From Alphaproteobacteria bacterium (GTDB taxonomy: Bacteria; Pseudomonadota; Alphaproteobacteria; Micropepsales; Micropepsaceae): DNA of 33,872 bases. Positions 1-7,313 of this stretch are shown here, piece after piece. Positions within the stretch are counted from its first letter, which is position 1. Each line of letters starts with the position of its first letter. The translations under genes were made by a program, and so were the position numbers. The notes beneath the pieces are model-generated. The model searched no databases. It was not told the origin of the DNA and was given only the letters and a program-made list of their open reading frames with translations. The DNA is taken from assembly GCA_019247845.1 (NCBI GenBank), contig JAFBAL010000008.1, forward strand, positions 1-33,872, given 5' to 3'.

Positions 1-107
1 AGCCACACACGGACGAGGTGCGCCGCGACCAGCACGCCGATCAGCACCATGACGACCGCCGGCGCCTTGAACATCGGCTCGCGTCTCGTGTCGTGCAGGA
101 ACGCCAT
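1..107 (-). CDS. Probable rhomboid-family membrane protease, N-terminal fragment
   Basis: Only the first 35 codons lie in the window; the gene runs off the left edge. It starts at the ATG at 107-105, 28 bases downstream of the stop of the isomerase gene and on the same strand, so the two are probably cotranscribed. The peptide begins MAFLHDTRREPMFKAP and enters a hydrophobic stretch (AVVMVLIGVLVAAHLV) that looks like a first transmembrane helix. This opening, a short polar leader then a helix, resembles the start of alphaproteobacterial rhomboid intramembrane serine proteases. The catalytic Ser and His would lie outside the window, so the family call rests on N-terminal resemblance only. It could be another multi-pass membrane protein. 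Confidence 0.45.
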   Translation of the reverse strand, partial: MAFLHDTRREPMFKAPAVVMVLIGVLVAAHLVRVW

Positions 108-135
108 CGTGCCGTCCGTCTCGCTTGTAAAGGCC

Positions 136-735
136 TTAACGCATCAACGCGGCTTCGACCAAGGGCAGGCGATCGTTTCCGAAATACATGTCGTCGCCGT
201 TAACGAACATGGTCGGCGAGCCGAAGCCGCCGCGCGCGATGACCTCGTCGGTATTGGCGCGCAGGCGCTCTTTTATCTCCGGCGCATCGGCGCGCTTCAG
301 GATCGCGCCGGCGTCCAGCCCCGCGGCCGCGCAAGCCTCGCGCAGCACGCTCTCCTGGCCGATGTCCTTCAGGTCTGCCCAATAGGCTTCGAACAGCGCC
401 TTGGAGAGCGCGACCAGCCCGCCCAGCTCGTCGGCGGCCAGGACGCAGCGCATCGCGGCGACGGCGCGGACGGGAAAGACCGGCGGCTTGCCGATCCTGA
501 TGCCCGCCAGCCTGGCCCAGTCCTGGAGGTCTTTCCCGGAATAGGACGCTTTCCTCGGATCGGGATTGGCCCGGCGCTCGTAGACGTCCCGGTTCACCGC
601 GTTGAACACGCCGCCGACCAGGATCGGCTTCCAGGCGATCTCGGCCTTGGTCCGCGCCAGCACGGCCTGGATGCGGGTGAAGGCCAGATAGGTCCAGGGC
701 GAGGAAACGTCGAAGAAGAATTCGAGACGGGCCAA
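136..735 (-). CDS. 2-hydroxychromene-2-carboxylate isomerase family protein (DsbA-like fold)
   Basis: This 199-residue protein matches the HCCA isomerase family, glutathione-dependent enzymes of the DsbA/kappa-GST fold that isomerise 2-hydroxychromene-2-carboxylate in naphthalene-type aromatic breakdown. The N-terminal motif FFFDVSSPWTYLAF (residues 6-19) carries the serine (about residue 12) that activates glutathione in the family, and the C-terminal GGFGSPTMFVNGDDMYFGNDRL-like stretch is the usual family ending. The length is typical. The start is a TTG at 735-733, chosen because CAGGAG lies 7-8 bases upstream and the sequence aligns from its first residues. No other aromatic-degradation genes are nearby, so the true substrate may be another glutathione adduct. 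It is divergent from hfaA and probably cotranscribed with the downstream rhomboid-like gene. Confidence 0.87.
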   Translation of the reverse strand: MARLEFFFDVSSPWTYLAFTRIQAVLARTKAEIAWKPILVGGVFNAVNRDVYERRANPDPRKASYSGKDLQDWARLAGIRIGKPPVFPVRAVAAMRCVLAADELGGLVALSKALFEAYWADLKDIGQESVLREACAAAGLDAGAILKRADAPEIKERLRANTDEVIARGGFGSPTMFVNGDDMYFGNDRLPLVEAALMR

Positions 736-751
736 GCGGCGCTCCTGTTTC

Positions 752-789
752 GGACGGGTCCGCGCGTCTCGCGCGAGCCTGGCCCGTCC
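752..789. promoter_or_regulatory. Inverted repeat upstream of the hfa promoter, possible activator site
   Basis: GGACGGG at 752-758 is answered by CCCGTCC at 783-789, and an inner CGCGCG pair (761-766 and 770-775) extends the symmetry. The centre lies about 96 bases upstream of the start point predicted from the sigma-54 box at 840-855, a usual distance for an enhancer-binding activator. A role in hfa activation is an inference; the repeat could also serve the divergent isomerase gene. Confidence 0.4.
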
Positions 790-839
790 CGCATGAGACT
801 ATCGCGTCCCGGATTGGAACAGAACCGCCCGTCAGCGGG

Positions 840-855
840 TGGCACGGCGGTTGCT
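840..855 (+). promoter_or_regulatory. Sigma-54 (RpoN) promoter for hfaABD
   Basis: TGGCACGGCGGTTGCT matches the consensus TGGCACG-N4-TTGC(A/T) at every fixed position. GG (841-842) and GC (853-854) are 12 bases apart, start to start, as RNA polymerase-sigma54 requires. The predicted start point is near 866, giving a leader of about 25 bases before the hfaA ATG at 891. The match, spacing, position and orientation together make this convincing, but no transcript evidence is available here. Confidence 0.68.
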
Positions 856-890
856 CTAAAGGCCACGAGACCTTTTCGAGGCCCATTGAG

Positions 891-1268
891 ATGACCGCAA
901 CCAAGACGCTGTTCCTCGCCGCCGCCCTCACGGGCTTCGCCACCGCCGCCTTCGCCGGCGGCTACGACAACTCGTCGAACTACAACGGTTACGCCTCGGG
1001 CCAGAGCAACGCGCCGGTGACCTCGTCGCTGCGCGACGCCAACGGCAACCTGGAAGTCGTCGACGGCAAGATCACCTCGTCCTCGTTCAGCGAGGTCGGC
1101 GGCGTGCAGAACTTCAACCCCGGCACCGGCGGCGTCGGCGGCAACAGCTCGGCGACCGCGATCGGCAACCAGCTCAACGTCGTGACGATGGGCTCCAACA
1201 ACATCGTCATCGTCGACTCCACCCAGATCAACAACGGCGACCAGAACGCCAACAACACCGTCAACTGA
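891..1268 (+). CDS. hfaA: Holdfast anchor protein HfaA (curlin-like)
   Basis: HfaA is one of the cell-surface proteins that fasten the polysaccharide holdfast to the cell pole in Caulobacter. This 125-residue copy has a signal peptide ending at about residue 22 (AAFA/GG), then a Gly/Ser/Asn-rich mature part. The C-terminal third (ATAIGNQLNVV and TQINNGDQNANN) has the Gln/Asn/Gly spacing of curlin-type beta-strand repeats, in line with the amyloid-like behaviour known for the family. It is first in a rightward operon with hfaB and hfaD. The ATG at 891 lies about 25 bases from the predicted sigma-54 start, with a modest GAGG ribosome site upstream. The short low-complexity sequence alone would be weak evidence; the adjacent CsgG/HfaB gene makes the call firm. 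Confidence 0.83.
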   Translation: MTATKTLFLAAALTGFATAAFAGGYDNSSNYNGYASGQSNAPVTSSLRDANGNLEVVDGKITSSSFSEVGGVQNFNPGTGGVGGNSSATAIGNQLNVVTMGSNNIVIVDSTQINNGDQNANNTVN

Positions 1269-1300
1269 ACTGCTTGAGAAAGAAGGGGAGGCCCCATCCC

Positions 1301-2482
1301 ATGACTTCGCGCGGACGCAAATATCTCACCAGGCCGATCGTGCTGATCGCCGCAGGCATCGCGCTCAGCGGCTGCATCTCGACCGAGCCGGACCAGACCG
1401 GGCGCTACACCGCGCCGATCGGCGGCTCGCCGGTGATCAGCAACGAGACGCCCTATTCCACGGCGCTGCGCTGCATGACCGGCTACACCATGCAGCGGCC
1501 CTTGCGCGTCGCGGTCGGGCAGATCGCCGACTACACCGGCAAGAACGAGAGCGACAATTCGGGCCGCAAGCTGACGCAGGGCGCGGCGCTGATGGCGATG
1601 AGCGCGCTGTCGAAGGCGGGCGTCCGCCTGGTCGAGCGCTTCGACACCTCGGTCGCCGAGATGGAGCTCAAATACGCCAACAACAAGCTTATCGGCGGCA
1701 GCGACCAGCCGCAGAACGGCCCCGGCGACTATCGCCGCATCATGGCGGGCTCGATCCCGGGCTCCGACTACTATCTCGTCGGCGGCATCACCGAGCTGAA
1801 CTTCAACATCCGCTCGCAAGGCGCCAACGGCGACGGCGGCCAGACCACGACCAACGGCATCAAGGGTTCGGCCTCGGCCAGCCTCTATGTGATGAACGTG
1901 GGCCTGGACCTTCGCCTGGTCGACACCAACACGCTGCAGGTCGTCGACGTGATCTCGTACCAGAAGCAGATCATCGGCCATCAGATCCAGGCCGGCGTCT
2001 TCGACTTCATGGGCCAGACCTTCTTCGACGCCTCCGTCGGCGAAAGCGCGCTCGAGCCCATCCAGCTCGCGGTCCGCTCGGTCGTCGAGCGCGCGGTGCT
2101 CGAGATGACCTCGCGCCTCTATCGCATCCCGGCCAATGCCTGCGCCTCGAACCTCGACACCGAGGCCGATCCGCTGGCCGACGCGAGCGACCGCGCGCGC
2201 CGCCAGCCGGCGCAGGCCGTCACCTACCAGGCCGAGGCGTCGCAGGCACGCAGCTATCAAGCCGAGCCCTCGCAGACGCGTACCTATCAGTCCCAGACGC
2301 AGCAGCCCTACCAGGCTCCGGCCTCGCAGCCAGCCCCTTATCAAGCCCCAGCCGAGCAGCCGGCCCCGCGCCGCACTGCCATGAAACAGGAGAACGTCAA
2401 TGACCAGGCTCGCCAAGATCCTTATCGCTGGTACAGCAATGCTGACGCTAACGGCTCCGGCCTTCGCGGCGGGGTCAACTAG
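1301..2482 (+). CDS. hfaB: Holdfast anchor lipoprotein HfaB (CsgG family)
   Basis: HfaB is a CsgG-type outer-membrane lipoprotein thought to export HfaA and HfaD. The product has 393 residues from the ATG at 1301, chosen over an upstream in-frame TTG at 1274 because GGGGAGG lies at the right distance and the signal peptide is then normal. The lipobox LSGC puts the lipidated cysteine at residue 25. The CsgG core follows, with an RVAVGQIADYTGK-like strand, a KLTQGAALMAMSALSKAG segment, FDTSVAEMELKYANN and a long LRLVDTNTLQVVDVISYQKQI region. A tail at about residues 300-360 is made of tandem YQA/SQ/QP-rich repeats, probably a flexible extension. Its last 83 bases overlap the start of hfaD in another frame. 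Confidence 0.88.
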   Translation: MTSRGRKYLTRPIVLIAAGIALSGCISTEPDQTGRYTAPIGGSPVISNETPYSTALRCMTGYTMQRPLRVAVGQIADYTGKNESDNSGRKLTQGAALMAMSALSKAGVRLVERFDTSVAEMELKYANNKLIGGSDQPQNGPGDYRRIMAGSIPGSDYYLVGGITELNFNIRSQGANGDGGQTTTNGIKGSASASLYVMNVGLDLRLVDTNTLQVVDVISYQKQIIGHQIQAGVFDFMGQTFFDASVGESALEPIQLAVRSVVERAVLEMTSRLYRIPANACASNLDTEADPLADASDRARRQPAQAVTYQAEASQARSYQAEPSQTRTYQSQTQQPYQAPASQPAPYQAPAEQPAPRRTAMKQENVNDQARQDPYRWYSNADANGSGLRGGVN

Positions 2483-3314
2483 CGACCGCCTCGGCGGCGG
2501 CGTCGGCGGCGTCGGCAACATCGCGCTCTCGGGCGTGGGGGCCAGCGACAAGCTCGACGTCGTCACCGCCGATCCGGGCGACGGCACCTCGGGCAACACC
2601 GTGGGGACCACCGGGGGCGGCGTGCTTCGCACCGGCGCCCAGCGCAAGGACGGCCAAGGCGAGGTGGGCTCCACCTCCGGCGGCTCGTCCGGCGGCGGCG
2701 ATACGGGCGGCGACAGCGGCGGCGACACCAACACCGGCAACGGCGCCAGCGAGAGCGAGATCGTCAACAAGCAGGTCAATCTCGACACCGTCTGGAACAA
2801 CACCAATGTCGAGGTCGACAACGTCAACGGCGACGTGAACGCCTCGGCGGCGGCGACGGCGAACGCCTTCCAGGCGATCACCTTCAACAACACGGTGGTG
2901 AACAACGACCAATACGCCTCGGGCGAAGCGGTGGGCTCCGACCTGAACGCGCAGGTGACCAACATCAACGGCAGCGTCAACATGAGCAACATCGTGGCCT
3001 GCAACACCGCCGACGTGTCGACCGATCCGGCCTATACCGTGGTGAACTCGAAGCAGGAATGCGCGGTCGGCGATCCCAGCCAGGCGACCAACGTCTTCGC
3101 GGCACAGGTGCAGGGCGACGTCAATGTAGTGGGGTCTGTGGCGGCCAACGTCTATACCGAGGACACCAACGCCAAGTACAACTACGTCAACACGACCCAG
3201 ATCAACTCGTCGGCGGTGAACTCCACCACCAACGTCCAGGCCTACAACGTCGGCGGCGCCGTCAACGTCAGCTCGTCGGCGGTCGGCAACACCGCGCAGG
3301 TGGTGCACTACTAG
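2400..3314 (+). CDS. hfaD: Holdfast anchor protein HfaD
   Basis: This 304-residue secreted protein fits HfaD, the second surface partner exported through HfaB in holdfast anchoring. A signal peptide ends at about residue 23 (APAFA/AG). A Gly/Ser/Asp-rich linker lies at roughly residues 90-120, followed by an Asn/Val/Thr-rich beta-repeat region with recurring turns: NVNGDVNAS, NINGSVNMS, QVQGDVNVVGS and NVGGAVNVSSS. Such repeats suggest a beta-solenoid or amyloid-like fold. The ATG at 2400 is preceded by CAGGAG at ideal spacing, lying inside the hfaB reading frame. The gene is followed by a strong terminator, which closes the operon; no hfaC-like ABC transporter gene follows. The name depends largely on position after hfaA and hfaB. 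Confidence 0.8.
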   Translation: MTRLAKILIAGTAMLTLTAPAFAAGSTSDRLGGGVGGVGNIALSGVGASDKLDVVTADPGDGTSGNTVGTTGGGVLRTGAQRKDGQGEVGSTSGGSSGGGDTGGDSGGDTNTGNGASESEIVNKQVNLDTVWNNTNVEVDNVNGDVNASAAATANAFQAITFNNTVVNNDQYASGEAVGSDLNAQVTNINGSVNMSNIVACNTADVSTDPAYTVVNSKQECAVGDPSQATNVFAAQVQGDVNVVGSVAANVYTEDTNAKYNYVNTTQINSSAVNSTTNVQAYNVGGAVNVSSSAVGNTAQVVHY

Positions 3315-3337
3315 GACAACCGGACAACCGTTCCGCG

Positions 3338-3369
3338 CCGGCATCCTCTGGGGCAACTTTGGATGCCGG
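3338..3369 (+). other. Stem-loop after hfaD
   Basis: CCGGCATCC (3338-3346) pairs perfectly with GGATGCCGG (3361-3369) around a 14-base loop. It lies 24 bases after the hfaD stop and directly before a second hairpin that carries the U-tract, so it may protect the mRNA 3' end or help termination. Confidence 0.6.
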
Positions 3370-3373
3370 GAGG

Positions 3374-3408
3374 GAGGGAGGGTTCATCCGAGCCCTCCCT
3401 CTTTTTTT
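3374..3408 (+). terminator. Rho-independent terminator of the hfaABD operon
   Basis: GAGGGAGGG (3374-3382) pairs with CCCTCCCTC (3393-3401) around a 10-base loop and is followed at once by seven T residues (3402-3408). This is a textbook intrinsic terminator, about 60 bases after the hfaD stop. The rest of the 301-base gap to the next gene holds only the preceding stem-loop and the gene remnant at 3528-3602; nothing recognisable was seen between 3409 and 3527. Confidence 0.92.
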
Positions 3409-3527
3409 GTTCGGCGCGTTACACAAATTGCGCATGCATGCTGCGAGACGCCGCGAGGTTCAGCGGACGATTCACCTGTGGGTTGCTCAACTTGAGGGCG
3501 GCGGCGTGATAAGGCTGCTTGAAGAAG

Positions 3528-3602
3528 GGCAACGCGAACTGCGGCGCCGGCAGCGACCATGTGATCGACATCACCGGCCCGATCTCCACGGGCGAGTTCA
3601 TC
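3528..3602 (+). pseudogene. Remnant of the 3' end of an RTX-like gene
   Basis: Read in the frame beginning at 3528, this stretch encodes GNANCGAGSDHVIDITGP followed by ISTGEFI. The end of the large protein just downstream reads GNATYNAGSDYVIDITGH followed by TGTITTGDFI, so the two align residue for residue apart from a three-residue gap. The DNA is also closely similar (compare with 7192-7275). The fossil has no upstream body, no start and no stop of its own; its frame runs into the next gene. It is best read as the surviving 3' tail of a former tandem copy, deleted by recombination or decay. Translation of this piece is unlikely. Confidence 0.75.
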
Positions 3603-3615
3603 CGATCGAGGGATC

Positions 3616-6600
3616 ATGACGACGTTCCGCGGCACGAACCACGACGACACCTTCAACGAGGCGTCGGATACGGCTTCCGATATCTTCGTCCTCTACAAGG
3701 GCGGCAACGACACCGTCGTTGCCGGAAGCGGCGACGACGTCTTCAAGCTGGGCGGCGCGATGAACGCCGGCGACAGGCTCGACGGCGGCGCGGGACGCGA
3801 CGTCGTGTTCCTGTCCGGCGACTATTCGGCCGGCCTTACGCTCGACGATCTCACCTTGCAGAACATCGAGGTCCTGCGCCTGCGCAACGGGTTCGACTAC
3901 AAGCTCGCCATGGCGGACGGCAACGTCGCGGCGGGCACCTTCATGTCGGTCGACGGGCGCGCGCTCGGCGCCACGCATGGCCTGATATTCGACGGCTCGG
4001 CCGAGACCGACGGCCACTACCTCGTCTATGGCGGCAAGGGCGACGACACGCTGACCGGCGGCGCGCTTGCCGACAAATTCCACCTCGAGCAGGGCGGCAA
4101 CGACACCGCGCATGGCGGCGGCGGCGACGACGTCTTCGCCATCGGCCGCGCCTTCACCGCCGCCGACGTCATCGACGGCGGCGCGGGCACCGACACCCTT
4201 GATTTCGACGGCGGCTATACCGGCGCGAACGCGCTCATCCTCGGCGCACAATCCGGCGTCGCCGGAATCGAGAAGCTGTCCTTCGCAAGCGGACATTCCT
4301 ATGCCGTCACGGTGGTCAACAACATCACCGACGGCGCAGGCGCCACGCTGACCGTGGACGCCTCGGCGCTCACGGCCTCCGACACGTTCTCGCTCGACCT
4401 CACGGGCGCGACCTCGGCGGGCTACACCGTCGCCGGCGGCGCGGGCAACGACTCGATCAAGGGCAGCAACACCGGCTCGACCTATCATCTCGAAGCGGGC
4501 GGCAACGACAGCCTCACCGCCGGCTCCGGCGACGACACGATCTATATGGGCGCGAGCCTGACGGCTTCGGACACCATCAACGGCGGCGGCGGCCGAGGCG
4601 ACACGTTGATCCTCGACGGAGATTATTCGGCCGGCCTCGTGCTCAATGCCACGACCGTGACGAAGGTGGCGAAGTTCGAATTCGCGGCGGGCCATGATTA
4701 CAAGATCACCCTCGACGCCGCAACGGTGGCATCGACGGACAGCTTCGCAGCGGACGGCTCGAAGCTGGGCGCCACGGACTCGCTTGCCTTCGACGCGTCG
4801 GCCATGCCCGTTATCGCCTTTCTGACGATTACCGGCGGCGCCGGCGACGATGTGCTGACCACCGGATCCCATACGGTAAACACATTCGACATCACGCGGG
4901 GCGGCGACGACACCATCAATTGCGCCGGCGCCCGCAACACGGTCAACGCAGGCGCGGCCTTCGATACGGGAGATACGATAACCGCCTCCGGACGCGTGAC
5001 CCTGAATCTCGATGGCGACTATTCCGCAGGAATGACGCTGAACAACGTCAGCGGATCGATCGTCGTCTTTAATATGGCTGTGGGGAACGACTACAATTTC
5101 ACGCTTGGCGCCGGTCTGGCTGCGGTCTCGGTCAGCGGCGGCGACAGCACGCATTCGCTTTTCCTGGACGCTTCGCCGATCGGCGGAAATCTCTCTGTTT
5201 TGGATTATTTCGGCTCCAGCACGATAACCGGAGGATCGCGCGACGATTCAATCGTCATCATGACGCCGGCTGCGGGAGCCAACATCCTGCACGGTGGCGG
5301 CGGCAACGACACATTCCAGCTGAACGGGATCATCGGCGCCGACGACCTTGTCGACGGCGGCGCGGGCAGCGACACGCTGACGATCGCCTTTAACAGTACG
5401 ATCACGGACAGCAATATCACGCATATCGACACGCTCGATCTCGCCCATGACCTCACGATCCTAGGCGACATCACCGGCGGGGAAGGCACGCTCACAATCG
5501 ATTTTCTCTCGTTCGACGGAACGGTGGATCTCACGGGAGCAACGACCACCAGCTTTGTCCTCGAAGGCAAGGGCTCGATCGATACGTTCAAATTCGCGGC
5601 CAACTTCACGGCTGCGGATTCGATCTCCGGGTTCGAGGGCGACGACATCCTGGAGCTGAACGGCGACTACACCGACGGTCTCACGCTCTCGGGCAGTGTC
5701 ATCAACGCCCTTCGGAATGTTCATCTCGATGCGGGGCATTCCTACGATCTCGCGGTCTCCGGCGACATCGTGACCAACACCTACGGTGAAGTATTTGTAC
5801 TCAAGGTGAATGCCGCCGCGCTCGGCGCAGGCGACACGATGACGCTCGATCTCACCGCGGCGACGGTGAAGGGCGGCTATGCCGTCACCGGCGGCGCCGG
5901 CGACGACACGGTGACGTTCGGCGGCAATTTGGCCGCGTCGTATACGTTCGACGGGGGCGCGGGCAACGACACGCTGGAGCTGAACGGCGATTATTCCGCA
6001 GGGCTCGCCTTCGGCGCCAGCACGCTGACAAGCGTCGAGACGCTGAAGCTCGACGACGGTCACAGCTATGAACTGACCACCAACGACGGCAACGTCGCGG
6101 GCGGCGCGACGATGACAATCGACGCGAGCGCGCTGACGGGCACGCACACCCTCACCTTCGACGGCTCGGGCGAGACCAACGGCGCCTTCATCTTCGCCTT
6201 CGCCGGCGGGTTCACGGCGTCCGACAGCATCACCGGCGGCGCGGGCGGCGACACGCTGTCGCTCAATGGCGACTATTCTCTCGGGGTCACTTTCGGCGCA
6301 TCGACACTGGCCGGCGTCGAGAACATCATCGTCGCCGACGGCCATACCTACAGTCTGGCCACCAACGACGCCAACGTCGCCGCCGGCGCGACGATGACGA
6401 TCGACGCGAGCGCGCTGACGGGCTCCAACCAGCTCTTCTTCGACGGCACGGCCGAGACCGACGGCCATTTCGCCTTCATCAGCGGCGTGGCCGACGATGT
6501 GATCAACGGCGGCAAGCTCTCCGACAGCTTCGACATGAGCCGCTCGAACGGCGCCTTCGTCAACGGCTTCGACGGCAACGACTCGTTCACGTTCACCGCG

Positions 6601-7278
6601 GCCGCCAATCTGCTCGCCGACTCCGTCAACGGCGGCACGGGCACCGACACGCTGGTCCTGAACGGCGACTTCTCGACGCAGACGGCGCTTACCGCGGGCA
6701 ACCTCGCCAGCATCGAGGCGCTGCAGCTTCTCGGCGGCGCGCACAGCTACAACCTCACCTTCGCCGACGCGGTCACTACCGCGCTGAGCGTCGACGCGAG
6801 CGCGGCCGCGAGCCTCACCTTCAGCGGCGCCGGGGACACGACCACGACCTTCACCATCACCGGCAGCACGGGTGCCGATCACATCACCGGCGGCAACAAG
6901 GGCGACCACTTCACCGGCGGCGGCGGCGCGGATGTCTTCGCCTATACCGCCGCAGCGCAATCGACCGGCACAACCTACGACACCGTCACCGACTTCGCGG
7001 CAGGCACCGACACGTTCGATTTCACCACGACGGTGACGCAGGTCTATTCGGCCTCGGGCTCGCTCGACAGCGGCTCCAGCTTCGACAATGAGCTGTTCGG
7101 GCTGAACATCATGCATGCAAACGGGGCGACCGAGCTCACCGTCACCGGCGGCACGCTCGCGGGCCACGTCTTCCTGGTCGTCGACGGCGACGGCAACGCG
7201 ACCTACAATGCCGGCAGCGACTATGTGATCGACATCACCGGCCATACCGGCACGATCACCACGGGCGACTTCATCTAG
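3616..7278 (+). CDS. Large RTX-like repeat protein, probable exported adhesin
   Basis: The 1220-residue acidic protein has no N-terminal signal peptide. It carries scattered Gly/Asp-rich nonapeptide-like calcium-binding turns (GGAGNDTLELNG, GGKGDDTLTGG, GGAGSDTLTI). Between them I count about nine long imperfect repeats, each opening with a GDYSAGLT-like motif near residues 68, 199, 335, 467, 592, 683, 791, 886 and 1017. A full unit continues with a V/IExLxL...GHSYxL strand, a DxNVAxGATMTIDASAL segment and FDGSAETDG. The C-terminus (DVFAYTAAAQ...DTVTDFAAGTDTFDF, then VIDITGH...TTGDFI) resembles type I secretion ends. There is one cysteine. GAGGG precedes the ATG at 3616. No type I exporter is in the window. 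The adhesin role is inferred from repeats and from proximity to hfaABD; an S-layer-like or biofilm matrix role is equally possible. Confidence 0.8.
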   Translation: MTTFRGTNHDDTFNEASDTASDIFVLYKGGNDTVVAGSGDDVFKLGGAMNAGDRLDGGAGRDVVFLSGDYSAGLTLDDLTLQNIEVLRLRNGFDYKLAMADGNVAAGTFMSVDGRALGATHGLIFDGSAETDGHYLVYGGKGDDTLTGGALADKFHLEQGGNDTAHGGGGDDVFAIGRAFTAADVIDGGAGTDTLDFDGGYTGANALILGAQSGVAGIEKLSFASGHSYAVTVVNNITDGAGATLTVDASALTASDTFSLDLTGATSAGYTVAGGAGNDSIKGSNTGSTYHLEAGGNDSLTAGSGDDTIYMGASLTASDTINGGGGRGDTLILDGDYSAGLVLNATTVTKVAKFEFAAGHDYKITLDAATVASTDSFAADGSKLGATDSLAFDASAMPVIAFLTITGGAGDDVLTTGSHTVNTFDITRGGDDTINCAGARNTVNAGAAFDTGDTITASGRVTLNLDGDYSAGMTLNNVSGSIVVFNMAVGNDYNFTLGAGLAAVSVSGGDSTHSLFLDASPIGGNLSVLDYFGSSTITGGSRDDSIVIMTPAAGANILHGGGGNDTFQLNGIIGADDLVDGGAGSDTLTIAFNSTITDSNITHIDTLDLAHDLTILGDITGGEGTLTIDFLSFDGTVDLTGATTTSFVLEGKGSIDTFKFAANFTAADSISGFEGDDILELNGDYTDGLTLSGSVINALRNVHLDAGHSYDLAVSGDIVTNTYGEVFVLKVNAAALGAGDTMTLDLTAATVKGGYAVTGGAGDDTVTFGGNLAASYTFDGGAGNDTLELNGDYSAGLAFGASTLTSVETLKLDDGHSYELTTNDGNVAGGATMTIDASALTGTHTLTFDGSGETNGAFIFAFAGGFTASDSITGGAGGDTLSLNGDYSLGVTFGASTLAGVENIIVADGHTYSLATNDANVAAGATMTIDASALTGSNQLFFDGTAETDGHFAFISGVADDVINGGKLSDSFDMSRSNGAFVNGFDGNDSFTFTAAANLLADSVNGGTGTDTLVLNGDFSTQTALTAGNLASIEALQLLGGAHSYNLTFADAVTTALSVDASAAASLTFSGAGDTTTTFTITGSTGADHITGGNKGDHFTGGGGADVFAYTAAAQSTGTTYDTVTDFAAGTDTFDFTTTVTQVYSASGSLDSGSSFDNELFGLNIMHANGATELTVTGGTLAGHVFLVVDGDGNATYNAGSDYVIDITGHTGTITTGDFI

Positions 7279-7286
7279 TCGGGGAT

Positions 7287-7309
7287 AGGCGCCCGGCTCC
7301 CGCCTTTTT
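7287..7309 (+). terminator. Weak intrinsic terminator after the RTX-like gene
   Basis: AGGCG (7287-7291) can pair with CGCCT (7301-7305) around a nine-base loop, running into a short T-run (7305-7309). It lies nine bases after the stop. The short stem makes this a moderate call. Confidence 0.5.
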
Positions 7310-7313
7310 GTTT

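Noticed and set aside
1274..1300. TTG start of hfaB nine codons upstream of the chosen ATG
   Set aside because: The ribosome site GGGGAGG lies between the two and serves the ATG at 1301, which also gives a normal lipoprotein signal peptide.
3519..4202. Rightward frame starting at 3519 as a separate small gene
   Set aside because: Only its first codons (the fossil at 3528-3602) look meaningful; the rest is an Arg-rich shadow of the RTX-like gene.
3598..5154. Long leftward reading frame of 518 codons opposite the RTX-like gene, and a similar one of 594 codons at 5461-7245
   Set aside because: They mirror the repeat gene, are rich in Arg/Val/Ala/Asp/Gly without domains, and arise from GC-rich codon bias on the other strand.
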